Origin: CAYNND01 sp964398775
GTDB lineage: Bacteria; Patescibacteriota; Minisyncoccia; Phycocordibacterales; UBA2100
DNA length: 31,422 bases
Direction of reading: 5' to 3'
Assembly: GCA_964398775.1 (NCBI GenBank)
Contig: CAYNND010000012.1
Coordinates: 1-31,422, forward strand
Position numbers and translations under genes: made by a program. The notes beneath the pieces were generated by a model. That model was not told the DNA's origin, searched no databases, and was given only the letters and a program-made list of their open reading frames with translations. Of this stretch, positions 15,042 through 22,184 are shown one piece after another (positions within the stretch are counted from its first letter, which is position 1; every line of letters begins with the position of its first letter).

Positions 15042-15482
15042 CTAGACGTGCACATGAGGACAGCTCAAGAGTTTCAACCCAGTGACCTCGTCAAATGTTC
15101 GCTCAATACTCGTATCGTATGCGGTCAGCTGCACCTCAAGGGTAACTGCGACTGTTGCCGCTTTCAGGTGTCCACCATATGTGGTATTTTCATCGTCAGA
15201 AATTGTCGTGTGAATATGCAAAAATGGTGCCCCGTCAACAAGCGCCACGTTGCCGACCATTGTCACAACCTCATGAGGAGCTGCATACTCCTTCCAAAAG
15301 TATGATTTCTCTTCAAGTGAGTAGTACCCGAGCTCAATGGACTCAATAGCACCAAGTGCTGTAAACCACGCAGTACTGATACTCTGAGATGCACAAAAAG
15401 CAGCGATGGTCTCATGCACCGCTTCACCCCGATACAATCGGAGTATATATGCGCCTGTTTCTCGTACGGGAGCGTATTCCAT
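15042..15482 (-). CDS. PCC/DUF296-domain protein
   Basis: A 146-residue single-domain protein of the plant-and-prokaryote conserved (PCC, DUF296) family. The pattern is clear: YILRLYRGEAVHETIAAFC, FTALGAIESIELGYYSLEEKSYFWKEY, VVTMVGNVALVDGAPFLHIHTTISD, and YGGHLKAATVAVTLEVQL. In prokaryotes these proteins form trimers with a His-rich metal-like site; their function is largely unknown and some were proposed to bind DNA. It begins one base after the Rpe-like gene stop (TAG-T-ATG), so the two are coupled. Location in a sugar-phosphate operon is suggestive only. Confidence 0.9.
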   Translation of the reverse strand: MEYAPVRETGAYILRLYRGEAVHETIAAFCASQSISTAWFTALGAIESIELGYYSLEEKSYFWKEYAAPHEVVTMVGNVALVDGAPFLHIHTTISDDENTTYGGHLKAATVAVTLEVQLTAYDTSIERTFDEVTGLKLLSCPHVHV

Positions 15483-15483
15483 A

Positions 15484-16209
15484 CTATCGCATTACTTTTT
15501 CAACGCTCTTGCAGAGTGCCGCATATGCCTCAGGAGGGTATGGTTGTTTACTGACTGCAGAGCCAACAACAGTGCGTGTCGCCCCCGCATGCAGCACCAC
15601 CGGAATACTTTGCGCGTTCATGCTTCCATCGACACTAATTTCTAGGTGTGGAAATCGTGTACGAACTTCTTTGATGCGGGCAATCGCACGAGTGTCGAAT
15701 GGTCTCCCCTGCATCCCAATGGGGTCTATGCTCATGATTTGAATTGAGACAATGCGAGGATCACTCGCTACATATGCAAGGAGTGGCTCTATATCTGTTG
15801 GAACTAGTATGGAAAGTCCTACAACTGCACCTCGTGACTCCCATGAGTCGACAACACCGCGCACTTCCTCTGCTGAGTGAAAGCTCTCCCACTGCGCGAT
15901 GATGCGCTGTGCTCCTGCGCGGATGAAATCACACCCTATGTTGTGTGGATCAGCGACCATGAGGTGTACCTCGGTGTCTATCGTTTTCAAGTCTAGCTGC
16001 TGGAAAAAGTTTGGAGCGATTGTTTGCGCTGCGATGTACGGCACCGTGAGCGAAGAGACAAATGCACCGTCACATACATCAACATGGAGATGCTTTGCAA
16101 AGTGAAGATAGAGTTCAAACTGCAAGAAAAAAGCTTCCTCAGAAACTTCAAGAAGCGCTGGCGTGATATGTTCAGCGAACTGATTCGATGGCGTTGATTC
16201 GTCGCTCAT
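15484..16209 (-). CDS. Ribulose-phosphate 3-epimerase-like protein
   Basis: A 241-residue TIM-barrel protein related to Rpe, which interconverts ribulose-5-P and xylulose-5-P. Metal and catalytic positions are mostly kept: LHVDVCDG (His42, Asp44), EVHLMV (His82) and ISVDGSM (Asp194). The flexible phosphate loop, normally MTVNPGFGGQ, is altered to an IMSIDPIGMQGRPF-type sequence, and the opening segment reads HITPALL rather than APSIL. It is therefore a divergent Rpe or a relative with another sugar phosphate. The ATG at 16209 overlaps the rpiB 3' end by 38 bases. Adjacent rpiB and transketolase support a pentose phosphate role. Confidence 0.8.
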   Translation of the reverse strand: MSDESTPSNQFAEHITPALLEVSEEAFFLQFELYLHFAKHLHVDVCDGAFVSSLTVPYIAAQTIAPNFFQQLDLKTIDTEVHLMVADPHNIGCDFIRAGAQRIIAQWESFHSAEEVRGVVDSWESRGAVVGLSILVPTDIEPLLAYVASDPRIVSIQIMSIDPIGMQGRPFDTRAIARIKEVRTRFPHLEISVDGSMNAQSIPVVLHAGATRTVVGSAVSKQPYPPEAYAALCKSVEKVMR

Positions 16210-16663
16210 GGCGGGATTCATTAGAGAACGGCTCACGGAGCCATTCAAGAGTAACTTTCTTCGCTGTCTCAACATCAAGGAAGCGTGCACCAAGTGAGAG
16301 GCAGTTTGCATTGTTATGAGCACGCGTGGACTGAATCATGGAGAGTGACTTCCCTGACATGTCCACCTGTTCACCTTGTGGTGCACCGTAGTAGACTGCA
16401 CAGCGCACATGGGGGAAACGATTTGCAACCATTGCCTCCCCTTGCCCTGACGCACCGAGCACTATAGCCTTACTATCCATTCCTGCGGCAGCATCTGCAC
16501 TCAGTTTTGAAGCACCTGCGGCGATGAGTGGTGGATAATCATCTGCTGCATCATAGACGAGCGGACCGCAGTCCTCCACTTCAAATGATTCAGCTCTCAG
16601 AAAATCAACTAATATTTTTTTAAGTTCAAACCCTGCGTGATCAGACGCGAGATATACTTTCAT
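16172..16663 (-). CDS. rpiB: Ribose-5-phosphate isomerase B
   Basis: A 163-residue RpiB that interconverts ribose-5-P and ribulose-5-P. ASDHAGFELKKIL is the N-terminal signature. The active-site segment is GASGQGEAMVANRFPHVRCA (70-89): the catalytic Cys of E. coli RpiB is replaced, and Ser72 with Glu76 match the mycobacterial type, in which Glu is the base. AHNNANCLSLGAR gives the second active-site region. The C-terminal tail, after about residue 140, is longer than in short RpiB proteins and overlaps the next gene. A TATACT box 7 bases before the ATG suggests its own leaderless promoter. Confidence 0.94.
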   Translation of the reverse strand: MKVYLASDHAGFELKKILVDFLRAESFEVEDCGPLVYDAADDYPPLIAAGASKLSADAAAGMDSKAIVLGASGQGEAMVANRFPHVRCAVYYGAPQGEQVDMSGKSLSMIQSTRAHNNANCLSLGARFLDVETAKKVTLEWLREPFSNESRHERRINAIESVR

Positions 16664-16670
16664 ACCGAGC

Positions 16671-16676
16671 AGTATA
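16671..16676 (-). promoter_or_regulatory. Leaderless -10 box of rpiB
   Basis: TATACT on the minus strand, 7 bases before the rpiB ATG and inside the 20-base gap after the GAPDH gene. It would allow rpiB and later genes to be transcribed apart from GAPDH. Confidence 0.6.
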
Positions 16677-16683
16677 GCAAATA

Positions 16684-17694
16684 CTAGAGTGTCTTGCTTG
16701 CTGCAATGACGTGGCGCACGAGTGAGTTCGTGTAGCCCATTTCGTTGTCATACCAGGCTAGAACCTTCACGAGGTTACCAATGACGCGGGTCATGGTGAG
16801 GTCTGCAATTGAGGCATGCGGGTCACCGACAATGTCTGTTGAGGTAAGAAGCTCATCTGTCGCGGTGAAAATTCCTTCCCAGCGTGGGTCTTTTGCAGCA
16901 GTACGAAGGATATTGTTGACCTCTTCAGCTGTCGTCTCACGTTTTGCAATAAATGTAATATCTGCCATAGAACCAGCAGGTACCGGAACGCGAATCGCAA
17001 TACCATCAAACTTGCCAGTGATTTGCTTGTGTACTTCTGCGGTTGCTTTTGCAGCACCAGTCGAGGACGGTACAAGGTTTATTGCTGCAGCACGTCCACG
17101 GCGCATGTCTGACTTACCGCCAGGGCCATCAACTATCATCTGTGTCGCGGTGTATGCATGAGTTGTGTTGAGCAGTGCCTTATCAATACCGAGTGCTGCA
17201 TCGAGAATGGCAACGAGTGGGCTTGTACAGTTTGTTGTGCATGATGCGTTCGATGTAACGAGTGTCTTTGGGAAATCTCCTTCGTTTACCCCCATCAAGA
17301 TAGTAGTACCGTCACTTGCATCACCTTTTGCAGGTGCTGAAATAACGACACGCCTTGCACCACCCTGGAGGTGCGCCTTTGCCTTTGCATACTCCGTAAA
17401 AAAACCTGTCGATTCAACGACAACATCTACGCCGAGTGCTCCCCACTTGATTTGTGCTGGATCTTTTTCTTTTGAGACAGCGATGCGCTTCCCATCGACT
17501 ATGAGCGTCCCTTCTTCGAACTGTACTGGAAATGGTGCACGTCCATACACTGAGTCATACTTTAAAAGATATGCGAGGTTCTCAACATCACCCAAATCAT
17601 TGACCGCAACAACTTCAACACCACTATAGTGACGTGATGCATGGAGAAATGCTCTTCCGATGCGACCGAAACCGTTTATACCTACTCGTACCAT
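16684..17694 (-). CDS. gap: Glyceraldehyde-3-phosphate dehydrogenase, type I
   Basis: A 336-residue glycolytic enzyme that oxidises glyceraldehyde-3-P to 1,3-bisphosphoglycerate. The NAD-binding GINGFGRIGRAFLHA is at residues 5-19. The active site SNASCTTNC has Cys152, and NTTHAYTATQ has His179. STGAAKATAEV, GIAIRVPVPAGSMADIT and the C-terminal WYDNEMGY are all intact. Length is normal. It starts 15 bases after the small membrane protein gene and leads into rpiB, joining glycolysis to the pentose phosphate reactions of the cluster. Confidence 0.98.
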   Translation of the reverse strand: MVRVGINGFGRIGRAFLHASRHYSGVEVVAVNDLGDVENLAYLLKYDSVYGRAPFPVQFEEGTLIVDGKRIAVSKEKDPAQIKWGALGVDVVVESTGFFTEYAKAKAHLQGGARRVVISAPAKGDASDGTTILMGVNEGDFPKTLVTSNASCTTNCTSPLVAILDAALGIDKALLNTTHAYTATQMIVDGPGGKSDMRRGRAAAINLVPSSTGAAKATAEVHKQITGKFDGIAIRVPVPAGSMADITFIAKRETTAEEVNNILRTAAKDPRWEGIFTATDELLTSTDIVGDPHASIADLTMTRVIGNLVKVLAWYDNEMGYTNSLVRHVIAASKTL

Positions 17695-17709
17695 ATCTTT
17701 GTTTTTATT

Positions 17710-17964
17710 TTATAAAGCAAGTGACGCAAGACCTGACTGATACAACCGTGTGACTGCGTCAAAGGCACCGGTTATAACAGCAGCTCCCGCTTGTGCCTGC
17801 CTGAGGGTGTGTATACCGAACTCAGGGTCAGCTACTACAACTGCAGAACCCACCAACAACAACGCAAGTGCGAGTGCTCGCACCCGCTTTACATACTCAG
17901 ACACCGTAAAATACGGATGCTGAGGTATGTCGTTGTCAGCGACGTCTTCAGGTGTAAATGTCAT
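17710..17964 (-). CDS. Small single-pass membrane protein (84 aa)
   Basis: An 84-residue protein of unknown family. An acidic N-terminus (MTFTPEDVADNDIPQ) and YFTVSEYVKRVR precede one membrane segment (about 30-47, ALALALLLVGSAVVVA); the last about 35 residues are a short, mostly apolar helix. The ATG at 17964 is chosen because a TATACT box lies 6 bases upstream; an ATG at 17991 is also in frame. It is the first gene of the sugar-phosphate cluster and sits 15 bases before gap. No function can be assigned. Confidence 0.65.
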   Translation of the reverse strand: MTFTPEDVADNDIPQHPYFTVSEYVKRVRALALALLLVGSAVVVADPEFGIHTLRQAQAGAAVITGAFDAVTRLYQSGLASLAL

Positions 17965-17970
17965 CAGGAA

Positions 17971-17987
17971 AGTATACCGTGTATACG
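17971..17987 (-). promoter_or_regulatory. Leaderless promoter with palindrome
   Basis: TATACT (17971-17976) is 6 bases before the ATG at 17964. The -10 sits in an inverted repeat GTATAC-CGT-GTATAC that could be an operator for the cluster. Confidence 0.55.
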
Positions 17988-18018
17988 CCATTTCGACTGT
18001 ATCTGATGTGGATAGAAA

Positions 18019-18945
18019 CTACTTACTATAGTAAGCAATAGTTGCTTCGGTGAGACCGAGGATGTCTCCTACTACATAGGCTGCACGCGCTGTCTGCGGC
18101 TGCGCAAACAGGAGTGTTGCCGCGATGTAGATACTCATGATACTTGCGAGCACTGTTATGCCTTTTGCAAGGGAACGAATGAAGCTGCGAGTCTGTTTTC
18201 GCTGTGGCTTCGGTCGTACTATTTCTGTATTGGTTTCCGTCGCTACTGCACGTGTCTTGATTGGCTCGGCAACCGTAATAGCTGCTGGCCGTTTCGGGGC
18301 ACTGACTGCAAATGGTGATGGAGTACTTTTCCGTGGGCGTTCAGCGACCACAGTCTTAAGGCGTGAGCCCGTTTGCATACGCTCTTCCACTACTGGCGCC
18401 GCTTGGTGGTGTTTACTTGAAAGTACTGGGAACAACGGCGTTTCATCTTTACTGTAGATACTGACTCGGTGCACGACGACTGGCTCTTCTTTCTTTACTC
18501 GAGTTCGTGCTTGTGCCTGCGCTTGTTCTTCGTACCACTTTGCTTGCTGAGCATGAATTGCCCTGCGGTGCGCAAACAGCGACTCGATGTCTATATACAA
18601 CCGCTCACCAAGAAACTTGGTATGCACAACCCCATCTGTAGTAAGATTTTGAATATACTCTTGTGTGTACCCTGACAGTCTGGCAGCTCGATTCAAAGAA
18701 ACATATTTTGCTCCATCAGTCACGATAGACTCTTCTTGTTCAGCGGCGCGCTCTTCTTTCTTTTGTGCTCGCTTCTGTGCTCGCTTTTCTGAATGCGCCT
18801 CAAGAGAAGAAACTTTGAGTAATTGCACACCATCTTTTTCGTGTGCATCAATGACACGAGCCTTTATAAGACGTTCAAGATGATGGCGAGAGAAACCAGT
18901 GAGTTGTATTGCGCGTTCTATAGTGACTTCTCTCTCTTCAACCAT
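18019..18945 (-). CDS. Membrane-anchored protein with two HTH domains
   Basis: A 308-residue protein with an unusual layout. Residues 6-45 look like a MerR/HTH_17-type helix-turn-helix (TIERAIQLTGFSRHHLERLIKARVI). A Lys/Glu/Arg-rich helix follows (50-75). Residues 80-125 contain a second similar motif (VSLNRAARLSGYTQEYIQNLTTDGVV...GERLYIDIESL). A long Pro/Ala/Lys-rich linker (140-255) leads to one membrane helix (about 262-281) and a short outside tail with VGDILGLTEAT. This predicts a DNA-binding protein tethered to the membrane, possibly linking surface events to transcription or chromosome position. The ATG at 18945 has TACTAT 6 bases upstream. The target is unknown. Confidence 0.75.
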   Translation of the reverse strand: MVEEREVTIERAIQLTGFSRHHLERLIKARVIDAHEKDGVQLLKVSSLEAHSEKRAQKRAQKKEERAAEQEESIVTDGAKYVSLNRAARLSGYTQEYIQNLTTDGVVHTKFLGERLYIDIESLFAHRRAIHAQQAKWYEEQAQAQARTRVKKEEPVVVHRVSIYSKDETPLFPVLSSKHHQAAPVVEERMQTGSRLKTVVAERPRKSTPSPFAVSAPKRPAAITVAEPIKTRAVATETNTEIVRPKPQRKQTRSFIRSLAKGITVLASIMSIYIAATLLFAQPQTARAAYVVGDILGLTEATIAYYSK

Positions 18946-18951
18946 TAAGAC

Positions 18952-18957
18952 ATAGTA
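18952..18957 (-). promoter_or_regulatory. Leaderless -10 box of the double-HTH gene
   Basis: TACTAT on the minus strand, 6 bases before the ATG at 18945. The remaining gap to gatB (18958-19112) shows no gene and only a weak hairpin GTCC/GGAC. Confidence 0.5.
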
Positions 18958-19112
18958 CAATAAAAGACGAGGGTAAGACACCTTTTACCTGTGTATAAGG
19001 CTTTTTTTTAGTATTGTAAGGCCTGTATGTCCTTAGTTCTGTCTGAGTAGCGCTCTATACGACAGTCAAAGGCGGTAGAGTGTCCATTTCTTGGACTGTG
19101 ATGTTCTATAGA

Positions 19113-20513
19113 TTACTGCGCGTCAACAACCTCTTTCACTAGTTTCTGTAAGAGTTGAGGATTCCCTGCTCCCTTAAGCGCCTTCATCGCCTGCCCGACA
19201 AAGAATTGCATCAGCTGTGTTTTACCCGCCTTTATATCCGCAACAACTGCAGGGTTTGCGGCAACGATTTCCTGCACGACTTTCTTGAGAGCACCTTCAT
19301 CTGACACTTGTACAAGCCCTTTCTCTTTTGCGATTGTTTCTGGGTCACCACCGTGTACTGCAAGTATCGGGAGAATATCTTTTGCACCACGAGAAGAGAT
19401 AGTGTTGTTTACAATGAGCATGATGAGTTTTGCAAATGTATCAGGTGCGATAGTCACCTCACCGAGCGCTGCAAGGTCAGTCACTATGTAGTTACTTGCA
19501 AGCTTGGCGTGCGCCTCACCTACGAGCTTGAGGGTCGCTTCGAAGAGTGCGCGCTTGTTTTCATCAAGTAGGTACACTTCTGTATCTGTCGTCGAGATAC
19601 CATATGAGGCATATCGTGCACGGATAGCGTCTGGAAGCTCTGGAAGTGTTTCGTGAATAGCTTTTGAGTTGAGCTCTGGGTCTTCACTTAGTTTAAACTT
19701 TCTGAGATCTGGATCGGGGAAATAGCGATAGTCAGCTGAGCCTTCCTTTTTTCGCTGGCTAAACGTAATCTGTTTGTTCTCATCCCATCCTCGTGTCTCT
19801 TGCACAAGCGTACCCCCTTTTTCAAGTACTTCTATATGGCGCTTCATTTCAAATTCAATCGCACGTTGTGCTGAGTTAAATGAGTTTAGGTTCTTCACTT
19901 CTACTTTTGTACCAAGCTTGTGCGGGTCTTTACTCACAGAAATGTTTGCCTCGACACGCATCTCTCCTTTCTCCATGTTTGCATGAGAGACACCGAGCAC
20001 TCGCAAGAGCATTTGTAGTTCCTTGGCAAATTGCGCTGCTTGTTCACCACTGTGTATGACTGGCTCAGTCACGAGCTCCATGAGTGGGACACCTGCACGG
20101 TTGTAGTCGATGAGTGTTTTCTGAGTCTTCGGGTCGTGCTGAGAACGCGCAGTATCTTCCTCGAGATGGATGCGGGTAATGGCGACACCACCAAGCACTC
20201 CTCCTTTTACAAAAGGATACTCATACTGACTGAGCTGGTAGCCCTTTGGAAGGTCTGGATAGAAATAGCTCTTACGGTCAAACTCACTGTAGTCTGCAAG
20301 TTCAGCCCCAATAGCAGCACCGACACGCAGTACTGAGCGGATAGCTGCCCTGTTTGGAACTGGGAGTGTACCGGGGTGCGCCATACATACCGGGCAGATA
20401 TTTGCGTTCGGACGCTTCTCATCTGCGTTGTTTGCGCACCCGCAAAACATCTTTGTATTAGTCTTTAATTCAACATGGACTTCCATGCCTACGGTCAAGA
20501 TATAGTCTGACAT
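19113..20513 (-). CDS. gatB: Asp-tRNA(Asn)/Glu-tRNA(Gln) amidotransferase subunit B
   Basis: A 466-residue GatB, the kinase and tRNA-binding subunit of the complex that turns Glu-tRNA(Gln) or Asp-tRNA(Asn) into the correct aminoacyl-tRNA. Visible landmarks are GMEVHVELKTNTKMFCGCAN, the zinc Cys set CGCAN...CPVC, AHPGTLPVPN, the FDRKSYFYPDLPKGYQLSQYEYP motif, YNRAGVPLMELVTEP, and the helical and YqeY-like C-terminal part. Length is normal. GatA and GatC are not in the window. The ATG at 20513 is used because it matches the family N-terminus and has a TATACT box 6 bases upstream. Confidence 0.98.
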   Translation of the reverse strand: MSDYILTVGMEVHVELKTNTKMFCGCANNADEKRPNANICPVCMAHPGTLPVPNRAAIRSVLRVGAAIGAELADYSEFDRKSYFYPDLPKGYQLSQYEYPFVKGGVLGGVAITRIHLEEDTARSQHDPKTQKTLIDYNRAGVPLMELVTEPVIHSGEQAAQFAKELQMLLRVLGVSHANMEKGEMRVEANISVSKDPHKLGTKVEVKNLNSFNSAQRAIEFEMKRHIEVLEKGGTLVQETRGWDENKQITFSQRKKEGSADYRYFPDPDLRKFKLSEDPELNSKAIHETLPELPDAIRARYASYGISTTDTEVYLLDENKRALFEATLKLVGEAHAKLASNYIVTDLAALGEVTIAPDTFAKLIMLIVNNTISSRGAKDILPILAVHGGDPETIAKEKGLVQVSDEGALKKVVQEIVAANPAVVADIKAGKTQLMQFFVGQAMKALKGAGNPQLLQKLVKEVVDAQ

Positions 20514-20519
20514 GGGCAG

Positions 20520-20541
20520 AGTATACCGCATACTGTATGCG
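20520..20541 (-). promoter_or_regulatory. gatB leaderless promoter and adjacent palindrome
   Basis: TATACT (20520-20525) is 6 bases before the ATG. Directly upstream lies the palindrome CGCATAC-A-GTATGCG (20527-20541). A 12-base core of it, GCATACTGTATG on the plus strand, recurs at the transketolase C-half start (13795-13806). Confidence 0.6.
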
Positions 20542-20581
20542 TTTTACAGTACCGGCAGAAAGATGTTTTTAGCGCAAAATG

Positions 20582-21157
20582 CTACTGCTGCGAGAAAACG
20601 AGTGTTCGCCCAATGACACTCTTTCCATCTATCCAGTCTGAGTCACGTTCGGTACAAACAAGCTCATCAAACATATTGAGCTCAGTGCAATAATCCCACC
20701 CCGCATGCAAGTCAGGGTTTTCTGTTGCAAGCACCTTTCCTTGTGCGCGGGCATATTCTGTCGGGTAAAAACAAGGACCATCAGCATGCTCTTCGCACTC
20801 CTGTTTCTCATAGTCGTACTGTGCTTCAGTCATAAGGAGTACTGTGTCGACAAGGACACCACCATGGCGCTGTTCCACCTCGGTAAACGAAGCGAGTTTG
20901 GTTGTGTCGTTTACAGGCATATATACATCTACTACAAATCCTCGTTCGGTATATGACTCAACAAAGAAAAATTTACTCCAGAGTGGCGACACTGAGAACG
21001 AGAACTGCTCTCGATTGTTCACATAACTTGCGTGCGCTCGTGTTTCAGGAAGATGGAGTACCGGAGAAGTGTCTTGTGAGGCGATTGATGAACCAATAAA
21101 ATATCCTGCAGATGTGCTCAGAACACACACAACAGCAGCTGTAATAAGATGCTTCAT
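20582..21157 (-). CDS. Exported or anchored protein of unknown function (191 aa)
   Basis: Residues 1-22 form a signal peptide or anchor (LITAAVVCVLSTSAGYFIGSSIA); the rest is a soluble, acidic domain facing outside. The domain contains an aromatic, beta-rich part (residues 45-90, FSFSVSPLWSKFFFVE...GFVVDVYMP) and four or more Cys (ECEEHADGPCFYP, DYCTELNMFDELVC), suggesting disulfides. I do not recognise the family. It has a TACACT box 6 bases before the ATG and lies between obg and gatB on the same strand, with no visible functional tie to either. Confidence 0.7.
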   Translation of the reverse strand: MKHLITAAVVCVLSTSAGYFIGSSIASQDTSPVLHLPETRAHASYVNNREQFSFSVSPLWSKFFFVESYTERGFVVDVYMPVNDTTKLASFTEVEQRHGGVLVDTVLLMTEAQYDYEKQECEEHADGPCFYPTEYARAQGKVLATENPDLHAGWDYCTELNMFDELVCTERDSDWIDGKSVIGRTLVFSQQ

Positions 21158-21163
21158 GCGACA

Positions 21164-21169
21164 AGTGTA
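21164..21169 (-). promoter_or_regulatory. Leaderless -10 box of the 191-aa protein gene
   Basis: TACACT on the minus strand with 6 bases to the ATG at 21157. Confidence 0.5.
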
Positions 21170-21176
21170 GCATGCA

Positions 21177-22145
21177 CTACGCAGCCTGCGAGAGGAGTTT
21201 CACCAGCGAATCACTCAAGTGCTTCACTGCGTCATCATCAAGGACCGAGACGACAAATACTGGCTTTTTCCATTTCTTTGCAATTTTCTCTTGTTTCTTC
21301 ACGACATCTGCGTCAACCATGTCTGTCTTCGTGAGAATGATAACTTCCTGCTTTTCAAGCAGTGACGGATTGAATGCCTCAAGCTCTTTGAGGATAACTG
21401 AGCGAGTTTCTGCAATATCTTCATTCTCAAGTGAGATACAGTGCAGTAAAAGTTTCGTGCGTTCAATATGCTTCAAAAACTTGTCCCCCAAACCCTTCCC
21501 TTCAGATGCTCCTTCGATGAGCCCTGGAATATCTGCAAGTACAAATCCATAGAGCGCGCCCAAGTTTGGCTCAAGTGTTGTGAATTGGTAGTTGCCTATT
21601 TTTGCTTTCGCATTTGTAAGGGCATTCAAGAGTGATGACTTCCCTGCGTTTGGAAGTCCGATGAGACCGGCGTCTGCAATGAGCCGCAACTCGACATACA
21701 GTCGTGATGATTCACCGTCCCTGCCTGGCGTCGACTGCTCTGGAGAGCGATTTGTAGAACTTTTGAAATTGGTATTGCCGAGACCACCGCGACCACCAGA
21801 GAGAATCTTTATGGGCGTCTCATCAAAAATATCGTATGTTTTCTCTGTTGCTACTACTTTCACAAACGAGCCGATAGGAAGCTCAATGATGCAATCTTCG
21901 CCGTCATGCCCAGCCTTGTTCCAGCCACCGCCAACCATGCCGTTTTTCGCCTTAAACACTGGGTTGTGCTTGTACTTGAACAGTCGCCCGATATCTCGTA
22001 CGCCCTTGAGGTATACATCGCCGCCGCGGCCGCCATCACCCCCTCCAGGGCCACCCCAGGGCCGTGCATGCTCACGTATCCAGCCCACGGTGCCATTACC
22101 ACCGCGTCCTGCTCGTGCTTCTAGTATGATTTCATCAACTAACAT
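21177..22145 (-). CDS. obg: GTPase Obg (short form)
   Basis: A 322-residue ribosome-associated GTPase involved in large-subunit maturation and stress responses. The Gly-rich Obg fold is at residues 1-155 (VDEIILEARAGRGGNGTVGWIRE, GGPGGGDGGRGGDVYL, GGRGGLGNTNFKSSTNRSP). The GTPase domain follows with GLPNAGKSSLLNAL (G1), the switch region FTTLEPNLGALYG, DIPGLIEGASEGKGLGDKFL (G3), and TKTD (G4). It ends soon after the G domain, so the variable C-terminal OCT domain is absent. The start ATG has only a weak TAGTAA box upstream. secA lies upstream in the same direction with a 39-base gap. Confidence 0.97.
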   Translation of the reverse strand: MLVDEIILEARAGRGGNGTVGWIREHARPWGGPGGGDGGRGGDVYLKGVRDIGRLFKYKHNPVFKAKNGMVGGGWNKAGHDGEDCIIELPIGSFVKVVATEKTYDIFDETPIKILSGGRGGLGNTNFKSSTNRSPEQSTPGRDGESSRLYVELRLIADAGLIGLPNAGKSSLLNALTNAKAKIGNYQFTTLEPNLGALYGFVLADIPGLIEGASEGKGLGDKFLKHIERTKLLLHCISLENEDIAETRSVILKELEAFNPSLLEKQEVIILTKTDMVDADVVKKQEKIAKKWKKPVFVVSVLDDDAVKHLSDSLVKLLSQAA

Positions 22146-22184
22146 GTGTCATTACTAGCACAGAAATCAACTATTACAAAGCTA

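Noticed and set aside
18958..19112. Terminator or small RNA between gatB and the double-HTH gene
   Set aside because: Only a 4-bp stem is visible and no T run follows on the minus strand.
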